From: Sphingomonas sp. Leaf407
GTDB lineage: Bacteria; Pseudomonadota; Alphaproteobacteria; Sphingomonadales; Sphingomonadaceae
NCBI RefSeq assembly: GCF_001425385.1
Contig: NZ_LMQO01000005.1
Coordinates: 48,093-112,092, forward strand
Length of the DNA stretch: 64,000 nt
Direction: 5' to 3'
How positions within the stretch are numbered: position 1 is the stretch's first letter; each line of letters starts with the position of its first letter. The notes beneath the pieces were generated by a model. That model was not told where the DNA came from, did not search any database, and saw nothing but the letters and a program-made list of their open reading frames with translations. Positions 49,171 to 58,124 of the stretch are shown in pieces. The position numbers and the translations under genes were made by a program.

Positions 49171-49704
49171 ATGACGACGCGCACCCGCCCGCACCCGACG
49201 ATTCCCGAACCCCGCCGCCGGGGGACCATGCGCCCGGTCAGCGAGCTGCTGCCCGACATCGGCGGCACCGCGTTCCGCAAGTTCGGCTTCGTCCAGTCGG
49301 CGGTGGTCAGCCGCTGGGGCGAGATCGTCGGCGATCGCTTCGCGCGCGTGTCGGCCCCCGAATCGATCCGCTTCCCGCCGGGCAAGCGCGCCGACGGCGT
49401 GCTGACGCTCACCGTATCGGGCGCGCACGGCACGATGATGCAGCATATCGCGCCCGAGATCATGGAACGGGTCAACCGCTTCTTCGGCTATGGCGCGGTC
49501 GCCCGGCTCCAGTTCCGCCACGGCGAGGTCCGCCCGCGCCGCGCGCTGCCGCCCAGGCGGGAGGCACCGGTGATCCCGGCCGACATGGGCGACAGCCTGC
49601 GCGACATCGCCGACCCCGAACTGAAGGCGGTGCTGACCGCGCTCGCCGGCGCGGTCGCCGCACCCCCGCCCCCCGCCATTCCCATATTGGGCAAGGTTCG
49701 CTGA
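49171..49704 (+). CDS. DUF721/DciA family protein
   Basis: A 177-residue protein of the DUF721 family, related to DciA, the replicative-helicase operator of bacteria without DnaC. The domain is RPVSELLPDIGGTAFRKFGF, VVSRWGEIVGDRFARVSAPE and GVLTLTVSGAHGTMMQHIAP at about residues 20-110, and the C-terminus is Pro/Ala-rich. The start could be 49171 (MTTRTRPHPTIPEP) or 49228 (MRPVSELLPD, preceded by GGGGGA); the longer form keeps a basic N-terminus usual in the family. The stop overlaps the DsbA-type gene (TGATG). Confidence 0.83.
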   Translation: MTTRTRPHPTIPEPRRRGTMRPVSELLPDIGGTAFRKFGFVQSAVVSRWGEIVGDRFARVSAPESIRFPPGKRADGVLTLTVSGAHGTMMQHIAPEIMERVNRFFGYGAVARLQFRHGEVRPRRALPPRREAPVIPADMGDSLRDIADPELKAVLTALAGAVAAPPPPAIPILGKVR

Positions 49705-50399
49705 TGCGTATCCTCCTCCTCGTCTTTTCGTTCCTGCTGGCGCTGGTCGGCCTGCCGCACGGCACCGCCCATGCCGCACCGCGCCCCGCCGACGCGCGCG
49801 ACTGGACGACCAGCATCGTCTTCACGCCCGACGGCCGGGTGCAGGTCGGCAATCCGGCGGCGAAGGTCACGCTCACCGAATGGCTGAGCTACACCTGTTC
49901 GCACTGCGCCGACTTCGCCGCCGAATCGAAGGTCGAGCTGCACGCGCTGATCCGCTCGGGCAAGGTACGCGTCGATTATCGCACGATGCCGCGCGACGCG
50001 CTCGACCTTGCCGCCGGGCTGCTGGTGCGCTGCGCCGGCCCCGCCAAATTCCTCCGCCTCCACGACGCGGTGTTCGCCGGACAGAAGGCGATGCTCGATC
50101 GGGCGCAGGCGTTCGCCGCCACCCCGCCCGCGCAGCAACCGGCCGCGACGATCGGCGCGCGGCTGGTGCAACTGGCCGACGCCACGCCGCTGCGCGCCAT
50201 CGGCCGGGCGGCGGGCGTCACCGACGCCGCCTATACCGCCTGCCTGAACGACGACGCCGCGCAGAAGCGCGTCATTGCCGTCGCCGAAGCCGCGCAGACC
50301 GCCAATATCGCGAGCACCCCCACCTTCGAGGTGAACGGCCGCCGCGTCGAGGCGCACGGCTGGGCGGCATTGAAGCCGCAACTCGTCGCCACCCGTTAG
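49704..50399 (+). CDS. DsbA-family thioredoxin-fold protein 1
   Basis: A 231-residue exported protein (signal MRILLLVFSFLLALVGLPHG...AHA) with a DsbA/DsbG-like thioredoxin fold. The active-site motif is the CxxC in EWLSYTCSHCADFAAE, and the cis-Pro loop is ASTPTFEVNG. It is expected to act as a periplasmic thiol oxidase or isomerase. It starts on the stop of the DUF721 gene, and a paralogue follows 26 bases later, both ahead of smc. Confidence 0.88.
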   Translation: MRILLLVFSFLLALVGLPHGTAHAAPRPADARDWTTSIVFTPDGRVQVGNPAAKVTLTEWLSYTCSHCADFAAESKVELHALIRSGKVRVDYRTMPRDALDLAAGLLVRCAGPAKFLRLHDAVFAGQKAMLDRAQAFAATPPAQQPAATIGARLVQLADATPLRAIGRAAGVTDAAYTACLNDDAAQKRVIAVAEAAQTANIASTPTFEVNGRRVEAHGWAALKPQLVATR

Positions 50400-50425
50400 A
50401 CTGTCAGCAAAAGAGTATCGCCCCC

Positions 50426-51154
50426 ATGCGTTTCCTCCCTCCCCTGCTCGCGCTCGTTGCCCTGTCGGCCTGTGGCGGCGGTGACGCCGCCGGCAACGCC
50501 ACCACCGCTACCCCGGTCGCGGGCGTCGCCGCGCCCGCCGGCAAGCCGTGGACCGAAACGGTCGCGGTCACGCCCGAGGGCGGCTATCGCATCGGCAACC
50601 CCGATGCCGCGATCAAGCTGGTCGAATATGGCTCGCGCACCTGCCCGACCTGCGGCGCCTTCGCGCGCGAGGGCAACGAACCGCTCATCGCCAACTATGT
50701 CTCGACCGGCAAGGTCAGCTTCGAATTCCGCGACTTCGCGGTCCATGGCGCGCCCGATCTCGCCGCCGCCGTGCTCGGCCGCTGCAACGGCACCGCCACC
50801 TTCTTCCCGCTCTTGGAAGCGATGTACCAGGACCAGCTCGCCACGCTCGACCGGATGCAGGCGATCCCGCAGGCCGAACAGGCCCGGCTCCAGTCGATCC
50901 CGCCGGTGCAGGCGATCGCCGGCTGGGCCGATGCGGCGGGCTTCGTCGATTTCGTCAAGCAGCGCGGCGTCCCCGAAGCGAAGGCACGCGAATGCCTGCG
51001 CGACCAGAAGCTGATCGATCAGGTGGTCAAGATCACCGAGGAAGGCGGCGCGACCGTCACCGGCACCCCCACCTTCCTCATCAACGGCGAAAAGGTCGAG
51101 AACGCCGTACAGTGGAAGGACATCGAAGCCGCGCTGAAGGGCGCCGGCGCCTGA
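50426..51154 (+). CDS. DsbA-family thioredoxin-fold lipoprotein 2
   Basis: A 242-residue paralogue of the previous protein, with a lipoprotein signal: MRFLPPLLALVALSACGGGD, in which LSAC is the lipobox and the Cys at residue 16 would be acylated. The mature domain has CxxC in EYGSRTCPTCGAFARE and cis-Pro TGTPTFLINGEKVEN. Being membrane-tethered while its partner is soluble suggests a division of labour. The spacing to the upstream dsbA-like gene (26 bases) supports an operon. Confidence 0.89.
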   Translation: MRFLPPLLALVALSACGGGDAAGNATTATPVAGVAAPAGKPWTETVAVTPEGGYRIGNPDAAIKLVEYGSRTCPTCGAFAREGNEPLIANYVSTGKVSFEFRDFAVHGAPDLAAAVLGRCNGTATFFPLLEAMYQDQLATLDRMQAIPQAEQARLQSIPPVQAIAGWADAAGFVDFVKQRGVPEAKARECLRDQKLIDQVVKITEEGGATVTGTPTFLINGEKVENAVQWKDIEAALKGAGA

Positions 51155-51198
51155 CGCACCCGGCTCCCCCCCCGAGACGGGGAGGGGAGCAGCGAACG

Positions 51199-54100
51199 AT
51201 GGCCACCGACCCGCCACCCCCCGCCCTCACCATCCGCCGGCTGCGCCTCACCGGCTTCAAGAGCTTCGTCGATCCCGCCGAACTGGTGATCGAACCCGGC
51301 CTGACCGGCGTCGTCGGCCCCAATGGCTGCGGCAAGTCCAACCTCCTCGAAGCGCTGCGCTGGACCATGGGCGAGAACAGCGCGAAATCGCTGCGCGGCG
51401 CGGGGATGGAGGACGTCATCTTCGCCGGCACCGCCACCCGCCCGCCACGCGACTTCGCCGAAGTCGCGATTCTGGCGGAGGATTCGGCGGGCGACGAGGT
51501 GGAGATCGTCCGCCGGATCGAGCGCGGGGCCGGTTCGGCCTATCGCATCAACGGCCGCGACGTGCGTGCGAAGGACGTCGGCCTGCGCTTCGCCGATGCC
51601 GCGACCGGCGCGCATTCGCCCGCATTGGTCAGCCAGAACCGCATCGGCGCGGTCATCGCCGCCCGCCCGTCCGAACGCCGCGCGATGCTGGAGGAAGCGG
51701 CGGGCATCGCCGGGCTGCACGTCCGCCGGCGTGATGCCGAGGCGAAACTGCGCGCCACCGAAGCCAACCTCGAACGGCTGGGCGAACTCCTCGCCGAACA
51801 GGACGCGCGCATCGCCGCACTGCGTCGGCAGGCGAAGGCGGCGATGCGCTACCGCGACCTGACGGCCCGCATCCGCGTCGCAGAAGCGCGCGCGCTCTAC
51901 GCCCGCTGGCGCGACGCGGCAGCGCGCGCCGATGCCACCCGCGCCGCTGCCCGCGCCGCCGACGCCGCCGTCGTCGTCGCCCATGCGGCGCAGGAACAGG
52001 CCGCCACCGCGCAGACCCACGCCACCGCCACCCTCGCCACCACCCGCACCGCCGCGCAGTCGCTCCACACTCGCCTGTCCGAAGCGCAGCACGCCCGCGA
52101 CGCCGCGCAGGCCCGCCTCGCCAGCGCCACCCGCCGCGTGGCCGACCTGACCGCACAGGCCGATCGCCTGACCGCCGACCACGCCCGCGAATCGCTGCTG
52201 GCGCAGGACGCCGCCGCCGCCATCGCCCGCCTCACCGACGAAGCCGACCGCCTGATCCAAGCGCTCGCCGACGCCCGCACCCGCCGCCCCGCGCTCGACG
52301 CAGGCCTCGCCACCGCCGAACGCGACGCGCTGACCGCCAGCGAAGCCCACGCCGCCGCGCTCGCCGCGCAGGCCGCCGAAATCGCCGAGGCCCGCGTCGC
52401 CACCGCCGCGCGCGATGCCGCCCGCGCCCGCCTCGACCGCGCCGACCGCGACGCCGCGCGCATCGCCGCCGAAGCCGCCACCCAGCACTCGCTCGCTCCA
52501 CTCCTCGCCGAACGCGATTCGGCGCATGCCGCCCGCACCACCGCGATCACCGCTGCCGAGGATGCCCGCGCGGCGATCGCCCGCGCCGACGCCGACGATC
52601 GCGCCGCGCGCGATACCCGCGCCGCCGCACAGGCCACCCGCGCTGCTGCCGCCGCCGAACTGGCGGCCACCGATGCCGAGATCGCCGCGCTCGACCGCGC
52701 GCTGCGCCGGTCGGGCACCACCCGGCTGATCGACACGATCCGGGTCGAGCCGGGCCATGAACGCGCGCTTGCCGCCGCCCTCGGCGACGATCTCGACGCC
52801 GGCATCGATCCCGCCGACGACCGCCACTGGGCCGATGCCGAGAATCCCGCCCCGCCGCCCGCCGGCAGCCTCGCCGCGCATGTCGTCGCCCCGCGCCTTG
52901 CCGCGCGGCTGGCGCAGGTACTGCTGGTCGAGCGCGACGACGGCCGCCCGCTCGCCCTCGGCCAACGTCTCGTGACGCTTGCCGGCGATCTGCGCCGCTG
53001 GGACGGCTATGCCGCGCGCGCCGGATCGGGCGCGGCGGCGGCCGAGCGCCTCGCCCGTGCCAACCGGTTGCGCGCGTTGCAGGGTGCCCGCGCCACCTTA
53101 GCCGACCGCCGCAACGCCGCTGATGCCGCGCTGAACGCCGCCGACACCGCGATCACCACCGCGCAAACGAACCTCGCTTCCGCCCGCACCGCGCTCGACG
53201 CCGCCGACAGCGTCGCGCGCACCGCGACCCGCGCCGAGGATCGCGCCATCGCCGCGATCGAACGCGCGCAGGGTCGCGCCGACGACCTCGCCGCCCGCGC
53301 CGATCGCATCGCCCGTGACGTGGCCGATGCCCGCGCCGACCTGTCGAGCGCGGACATGATCGTCGCCCACCTGCCCGACGGCACCGCCACCCGCACCCGC
53401 GTCACCGACGCCGCCACCGCCGCCGACACCGCCCGCGCGAACGTCGCCGCCGCCCGCGCCGATGCGCTCGCCAACGCCTCCGCCGAGCGCGCCAACCACG
53501 CCCGCCTCACCGCCACAGCCAGCGAACGCACCGGCTGGCAGGGCCGCGCTGCGCAGGCCGCCGGCCGGCTGCAAGAGATCGCGGCGCTCGCCGCCACCCT
53601 CGCCGCCGACCGCGCGAGCCTCGCCGACCGCCCGCAGCGGCTGGCCGCCGACCTCGCCGCCGCCGAGCGCGACCTCGCCGCCCTACGCCCCGCCGCCGCA
53701 CAGGCCCATGCCGCCGAAGCGGCCGCCGCCACCGACCTGCGCACCGCCGATACCGCGCTCGCCCGCGCGTCCGAAGCGCTCGCCACCGCGCGCGAGGCCC
53801 GCGCCGGCACCGCCGCCCGTGCCGAGGCCGACAACCAGCGCCGCCGCGACACCGCCCGCGAATCGGGCGAGCGCTTTCAGTGCCCGCCGGTGCTGCTCCC
53901 CGCGACCGGCTTCCCCGCCGCCGAGGTCGGCGCGGCCGACACCGAAGCCGCGACCCACGACCGGCTGATCGCCGAGCGCGACCGGATCGGCGCGGTCAAC
54001 CTGATCGCCGAGAGCGAACTGGCCGAACTGGAGGCGGCACAAGGGTCGGCGGCCCGCGACCGCGCCGATCTCACGCATGCAATCGCCCAGTTGCGCGGCT

Positions 54101-54609
54101 CGGTCGCGACGCTCAACCGCGAGGGGCGGCAACGCCTGCTCGCCGCCTTCACCGCTGTCGACGCGCATTTCCGCCGGCTCTTCGCCGCGTTGTTCGACGG
54201 GGGGCAGGCCGAACTGGCGCTGGTCGATTCGGACGATCCGCTGGAGGCCGGCCTCGAAATCCTCGCCCAGCCGCCCGGCAAGCGGTTGCAGTCGCTGACC
54301 CTGCTGTCGGGCGGCGAACAGGCGCTGACCGCCGTCGCGCTGATCTTCGCGCTGTTCCTCACCAACCCCGCGCCGATCTGCGTGCTGGACGAGGTCGACG
54401 CGCCGCTCGACGACGCCAACATCGACCGTTTCTGCGACCTGCTCGACCGGATGGCGGCCGACACCGACACCCGCTACCTGATCGTCACCCACAACGCCGC
54501 GACGATGAGCCGCATGCACCGCCTGTTCGGCGTGACGATGGTCGAACGCGGCATCAGCCGGCTGGTGTCGGTCGATCTGGGGGGCGCGACGACGCTGGTG
54601 GCGAGTTGA
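51199..54609 (+). CDS. smc: Chromosome segregation protein SMC
   Basis: A 1136-residue condensin subunit. N-terminal head: LRLTGFKSFVDPAELVIEPG with Walker A GVVGPNGCGKSNLLEALRW near residues 36-54 and the Q-loop NRIGAV. Two long, very Ala/Arg-rich coiled coils flank a hinge near residues 500-600 (LIDTIRVEPGHERALAAALG). The C-terminal head has the ABC signature LTLLSGGEQALTAVALIFAL near 1034 and Walker B CVLDEVDAPLDDANI near 1061. With ScpA/ScpB (not in this window) it organises and segregates the chromosome. The ATG follows GGAGGGGAGC in a small hairpin-rich gap. Confidence 0.94.
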   Translation: MATDPPPPALTIRRLRLTGFKSFVDPAELVIEPGLTGVVGPNGCGKSNLLEALRWTMGENSAKSLRGAGMEDVIFAGTATRPPRDFAEVAILAEDSAGDEVEIVRRIERGAGSAYRINGRDVRAKDVGLRFADAATGAHSPALVSQNRIGAVIAARPSERRAMLEEAAGIAGLHVRRRDAEAKLRATEANLERLGELLAEQDARIAALRRQAKAAMRYRDLTARIRVAEARALYARWRDAAARADATRAAARAADAAVVVAHAAQEQAATAQTHATATLATTRTAAQSLHTRLSEAQHARDAAQARLASATRRVADLTAQADRLTADHARESLLAQDAAAAIARLTDEADRLIQALADARTRRPALDAGLATAERDALTASEAHAAALAAQAAEIAEARVATAARDAARARLDRADRDAARIAAEAATQHSLAPLLAERDSAHAARTTAITAAEDARAAIARADADDRAARDTRAAAQATRAAAAAELAATDAEIAALDRALRRSGTTRLIDTIRVEPGHERALAAALGDDLDAGIDPADDRHWADAENPAPPPAGSLAAHVVAPRLAARLAQVLLVERDDGRPLALGQRLVTLAGDLRRWDGYAARAGSGAAAAERLARANRLRALQGARATLADRRNAADAALNAADTAITTAQTNLASARTALDAADSVARTATRAEDRAIAAIERAQGRADDLAARADRIARDVADARADLSSADMIVAHLPDGTATRTRVTDAATAADTARANVAAARADALANASAERANHARLTATASERTGWQGRAAQAAGRLQEIAALAATLAADRASLADRPQRLAADLAAAERDLAALRPAAAQAHAAEAAAATDLRTADTALARASEALATAREARAGTAARAEADNQRRRDTARESGERFQCPPVLLPATGFPAAEVGAADTEAATHDRLIAERDRIGAVNLIAESELAELEAAQGSAARDRADLTHAIAQLRGSVATLNREGRQRLLAAFTAVDAHFRRLFAALFDGGQAELALVDSDDPLEAGLEILAQPPGKRLQSLTLLSGGEQALTAVALIFALFLTNPAPICVLDEVDAPLDDANIDRFCDLLDRMAADTDTRYLIVTHNAATMSRMHRLFGVTMVERGISRLVSVDLGGATTLVAS

Positions 54610-54644
54610 TTCACGCGAAGGCGCGAAGGGCGCGAAGCAGGGCT

Positions 54645-54905
54645 GGTTCACGCGGAGGCGCGGAGACGCGGAGGGGTTGCGTCTGCCGCGATAGCGGCTC
54701 TTCCTTATCGGACGGCAGCAGGGGTGAGGCTTCGCCGGATCGGTAACGCCGGCCTTACCCGGAACCTCTCTGCGCCTCTGCGCCTCTGCGCCTCTGCGCG
54801 AAAAACCCTTCCTTACGACGCATCCGAACCGAACACTGCTCCAACGCAGCCACCCCGGCCCCCAAGCACGCAACCCCTCCGCGTCTCCGCGCCTCCGCGT
54901 GAACC
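54645..54905. repeat. Inverted-repeat element with perfect 38-base arms (family E)
   Basis: Arms at 54645-54682 and 54868-54905 are exact reverse complements over 38 bases (GGTTCACGCGGAGGCGCGGA...). The 185-base interior contains four tandem CCTCTGCG units at about 54765-54800 and ends near AAAAACCCTT. It fills the 300-base gap between convergent smc and GH130 genes. It could be a mobile miniature element or a bidirectional transcript end. A related word occurs at 3741. Confidence 0.82.
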
Positions 54906-54909
54906 AAAT

Positions 54910-56019
54910 CTACCCCAGCAACCGCCCCGACATCCGCGTCAGCCGGCACGCCAGATCCGCCTCCCCCGACGCCACGATCCAGTCCCCCCCGTCGCGCACG
55001 ATGCCGGTCGTGAACACCACCGGCTGCGGCAGATACGCCTGATGCGCGATCGGCGCGATCAGCGAAGGCGCCGCCTCCAGCACCGCCCGCGTCTCGTCGC
55101 GCTCCAGCACCTCCCGCGCATCGGCCGACAGGAGCGCGCGATAGGTACGATACACCCCGACCGCGCCCTGTTTCTCGACCCCGTGGTACAGCAGCATCCA
55201 CCCGTCCTTCACCCGCACCGGCGGCGTCCCCCCGCCCAGCTTGTAGGCCGCCGCGCCCTTCAAGGGCCGCAGCGCCGGCGCGGCCAGCGGCTTCCAGTGC
55301 AGCATATCGGGCGAGGTCGCGAGGTTGATGCTCGGCCCGCTTCCCTCGGGCGAATCGGGTGCGGACACGAACCAGGCATCGGACAGCGGCCGGGTCAGCG
55401 TCGCATAACCATCGCCGACGCGCCCCTCGAACGGCACCATGTCCTTGTTGCCATGGTCGAGCACGATCCCCTCGCTCGTCCAGTCGAACCCGTCGCCCGA
55501 CCGGTACAGCACGCTGCACAGCCGCCCGCCCGACACGCCGCACACCGTCATCCAGTAGGTGCCGTCGATCGCCACGATCCGCGGGTCCTCGACACCATAT
55601 TGCGCATAGTCCGCCGACGGTTCGACCGCGCGGTCGTAATGCACCGCCACCACCCGGCCGCCATCGCCCGACAGTTCCACCGGCAACAGCCACGACAGCG
55701 AGGTCAGGCCAAGGAACGGATAGGCCCCGCCCTTCAACGAAAAGAAGCGCGGATCGCTGACATCCGCCGCCGCCGCATCGAACGAATCGAGCGTATAGCC
55801 CGCCGGCGTCCAACGAATCGACCGCACCCGCCCATCCCGAACCGGCTCGACCAGCGCCTCGGCGATCCGCACCAGCAGCAGCAGATTGCCGTTCGGCAAC
55901 CGCGTCAGCGCCGGATTGAACGCGCCCAGCACAAACGTCGGCTCGGCGATGCCCCGCCGCAGCGGCGATCGCGTCAGATCGACATCGTCGGGCGCAAAGA
56001 CGATCCGTTCGTCGCTCAC
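54910..56019 (-). CDS. GH130 family enzyme, second copy
   Basis: A 369-residue five-bladed propeller of GH130, distinct from the one at 33662 and lacking its N-terminal extension. Family blocks: FNPALTRLPNGNLLLLVRIA, QYGVEDPRIVAIDGTYWMTV (catalytic Asp of EDPR), HGNKDMVPFEGRVGDGYATL and LGGGTPPVRVKDGWMLLYHG. Enzymes of this form act on beta-mannosides with phosphate or water. The GTG start (VSDERIVFAPDDVD) overlaps the chorismate mutase stop (GTGA). Its coupling to an aromatic amino-acid gene is unexpected. Cytoplasmic, with no signal peptide. Confidence 0.86.
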   Translation of the reverse strand: MSDERIVFAPDDVDLTRSPLRRGIAEPTFVLGAFNPALTRLPNGNLLLLVRIAEALVEPVRDGRVRSIRWTPAGYTLDSFDAAAADVSDPRFFSLKGGAYPFLGLTSLSWLLPVELSGDGGRVVAVHYDRAVEPSADYAQYGVEDPRIVAIDGTYWMTVCGVSGGRLCSVLYRSGDGFDWTSEGIVLDHGNKDMVPFEGRVGDGYATLTRPLSDAWFVSAPDSPEGSGPSINLATSPDMLHWKPLAAPALRPLKGAAAYKLGGGTPPVRVKDGWMLLYHGVEKQGAVGVYRTYRALLSADAREVLERDETRAVLEAAPSLIAPIAHQAYLPQPVVFTTGIVRDGGDWIVASGEADLACRLTRMSGRLLG

Positions 56020-56306
56020 GCCGCGCCGCCATCCTGCATCGACCGGTGATGGCGAATGACCTCGTCGATGATGAAGCGCAGGAACTTTTCCGAGAATTCG
56101 GGGTCGAGATCGGCGGCGCGCGCAAGACTGCGCAGCCGCGCGATCTGCGCCTCCTCGCGCCCCGGATCGGCCGGGGGCAGTCCCTGTTCGGCCTTGTAGC
56201 GTCCGACCGCCTGCGTCACCTTGAACCGTTCGGCCAACATGCACACGAGCGCGGCATCGATGTTGTCGATGCTCTGGCGGAAACGGTCGAGCGTCTGGTC
56301 GGGCAT
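56016..56306 (-). CDS. Chorismate mutase, AroQ class
   Basis: A 96-residue AroQ-type all-helical chorismate mutase, turning chorismate into prephenate. LDRFRQSIDNIDAALVCMLA, ERFKVTQAVGRYKAEQGLPP and FIIDEVIRHHR carry the Arg/Lys/Glu active-site pattern (Arg in the first helix, Arg-Lys in the second). It lies apart from the prephenate dehydratase at 44219, which it feeds. Its stop overlaps the downstream GH130 start. Divergent from the polyprenyl synthase gene, with 137 bases between. Confidence 0.9.
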   Translation of the reverse strand: MPDQTLDRFRQSIDNIDAALVCMLAERFKVTQAVGRYKAEQGLPPADPGREEAQIARLRSLARAADLDPEFSEKFLRFIIDEVIRHHRSMQDGGAA

Positions 56307-56443
56307 GGCAACATATCCTTCACGCCGGATGGGAGGGGCGGGCCGGCACCGCTTCGACTAACGCCTTTCGCGCCTGCGATTGCCCTGCGCAACCCCGCCT
56401 TTCCCTTGCGTTCGCCCGCCCGACAGGCCACATCGCTTGGGAC

Positions 56444-57457
56444 ATGACGGCTACCCTCCACCGCCTCGACAAGCGGACCGACCCCTCGCTCGATCCGATG
56501 ATGGCGCTGGTCGCGGACGATATGAACCGCGTCAACGCGGTCATCCTCGATCGCATGCAGTCGAAGATCCCGCTGATCCCCGAACTCGCCGGCCACCTGA
56601 TCGCGGGCGGCGGCAAGCGGATGCGGCCGATGCTGACCCTCGCCTGCGCCCGGCTGATCGGCTACGGCGGCACGCGCCACCACCTGCTCGCCGCCGCGGT
56701 CGAATTCATCCACACCGCGACGCTGCTCCACGACGACGTGGTCGACGGGTCGGACCTGCGCCGGGGCAAGCGCACCGCCAACATCATCTGGGGCAATCCC
56801 GCCAGCGTCCTGGTCGGCGACTATCTCTTCTCCAAATCCTTCGAACTGATGGTCGAGGCGGAGAGCCTCAAGGCGCTGCGCATCCTGTCGGGCGCATCGG
56901 CGATCATCGCGGAAGGGGAAGTGAACCAGCTCACCGCGATCCGCCGGATCGACACGCCCGAGGACCGCTATCTCGACATCATCGGCGCCAAGACCGCCGC
57001 GCTGTTCTCCGCCGCCTGTCGCATCGCCGCGATCGTCGCCGACCGGTCGGAAGCGGACGAGGCCGCGCTCGACGTCTATGGCCGCAACCTCGGCATCGCG
57101 TTCCAGTTGGTCGACGACGCGATCGATTACGTGTCCGACGCCGATACCATGGGCAAGGACGCCGGCGACGATTTCCGCGAAGGCAAGATGACGCTGCCCG
57201 TCATCCTCGCCTATGCGCGCGGCAACGAAGAAGCGCGCGGCTTCTGGCGCGACGCGATCTCGGGCAAGCGCGCGTCGGATACCGATTTCGCCCATGCGAT
57301 CACGCTGGTGCAGGCCAGCCGCGCGGTCGACGACACGCTGGCCCGCGCGCGCCATTACGGCCAGCGCGCGATCGACTCGCTCGGCCGCTTCCCGAACGGC
57401 CCGGCCAAGGATGCGATGGTCGAAGCGGTCGAATTTGCGATCCGCCGCGCTTATTGA
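56444..57457 (+). CDS. Polyprenyl diphosphate synthase (octa/decaprenyl type)
   Basis: A 337-residue trans-prenyltransferase elongating farnesyl diphosphate with isopentenyl diphosphate, supplying the ubiquinone side chain. Both aspartate-rich motifs are present: ATLLHDDVVDGSDLRRGKRT near residue 88 and FQLVDDAIDYVSDADTMGKD near residue 220. GGGKRMRPML near residue 60 is the third family block. Sphingomonads make ubiquinone-10, so a decaprenyl product is likely; chain length cannot be read with certainty. Confidence 0.92.
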   Translation: MTATLHRLDKRTDPSLDPMMALVADDMNRVNAVILDRMQSKIPLIPELAGHLIAGGGKRMRPMLTLACARLIGYGGTRHHLLAAAVEFIHTATLLHDDVVDGSDLRRGKRTANIIWGNPASVLVGDYLFSKSFELMVEAESLKALRILSGASAIIAEGEVNQLTAIRRIDTPEDRYLDIIGAKTAALFSAACRIAAIVADRSEADEAALDVYGRNLGIAFQLVDDAIDYVSDADTMGKDAGDDFREGKMTLPVILAYARGNEEARGFWRDAISGKRASDTDFAHAITLVQASRAVDDTLARARHYGQRAIDSLGRFPNGPAKDAMVEAVEFAIRRAY

Positions 57458-57578
57458 GAAGTACCGCGATTTCCGTCGCCTGATACGTTGTCGCAACGGA
57501 TTGGTAACAATACATCCGGCATGATGGTGCCGTTGCCCGCTGTGCGGTCGGGTGACGAAACCCTGTTTCGGAAAACGC

Positions 57579-57986
57579 ATGACCCTGATCCCGATTGCCG
57601 ACGACCCCGCCTTCGCCGCGGGAATCGACCCCGCGACCCGACGGCTCGACTTCGCGCTGTTCGGCCATTGGGATCTGCCGACCGTGACGCGGTTCGAAAC
57701 CGCGATCCGCGCGACGGTGGCGCGGCTGCCCTCCCTCGGCATCCGTCCGGGCGATCAGGTCGCGCTGTTCGACACCACCCGCTTCACCGTCCAGTCACCC
57801 GACGTGCTGGCGGCGCTCGGCCGCATTGCGTCCGACCCGCGCGTCACCTCGCGCCGCATCGCGCTCGTCCTCGCCAGCGCGCTGCTCAGGATGCAGGCCA
57901 AGCGGGCGATGCCGCACCTCGCCTTCTTCGACAGCCGCGACGCCGCGCTCGGCTGGCTCGCCGGCAACGAGCCGCCGCCGGCGTAG
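57579..57986 (+). CDS. Hypothetical protein, possibly STAS-like
   Basis: A 135-residue soluble protein starting MTLIPIADDPAFAAGIDPAT. It alternates strand and helix (LDFALFGHWDLPTVTRFETA; DQVALFDTTRFTVQSPDVLA; RRIALVLASALLRMQAKRAM; FFDSRDAALGWLAG). The final RDAALGWLAG resembles the end of SpoIIAA/STAS-like domains, but no decisive motif is seen. The start at 57579 is used, although an in-frame ATG at 57552 exists. A B repeat lies just downstream. The function is unknown. Confidence 0.72.
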   Translation: MTLIPIADDPAFAAGIDPATRRLDFALFGHWDLPTVTRFETAIRATVARLPSLGIRPGDQVALFDTTRFTVQSPDVLAALGRIASDPRVTSRRIALVLASALLRMQAKRAMPHLAFFDSRDAALGWLAGNEPPPA

Positions 57987-58013
57987 AGTCCGATCCATCC
58001 ACCCCGAAATAAA

Positions 58014-58096
58014 CGTCATCCCAGCGGAGGCTGGGATCTCCCGGGGCTGATGCGCGACAAGCGCCGCGAGAGGCCCCAGCCTTCGCTGGGGCGACG
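58014..58096. repeat. Repeat family B, full copy
   Basis: Arms CGTCATCCCAGCGGAGGCTG and CCCCAGCCTTCGCTGGGGCG around TCCCGGGGCTGATGCGCGAC. Lies between convergent genes. Confidence 0.87.
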
Positions 58097-58124
58097 GTTC
58101 GATGCAGGTGGATCAAACGCCCTC

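Noticed and set aside
49143..49475. A longer MutY start
   Set aside because: The upstream frame runs antisense through the start of the DUF721 gene and has no MutY similarity.
54765..54800. Tandem CCTCTGCG units as a CRISPR-like array
   Set aside because: Units are 8 bases and directly adjacent with no spacers, and no cas gene is present.
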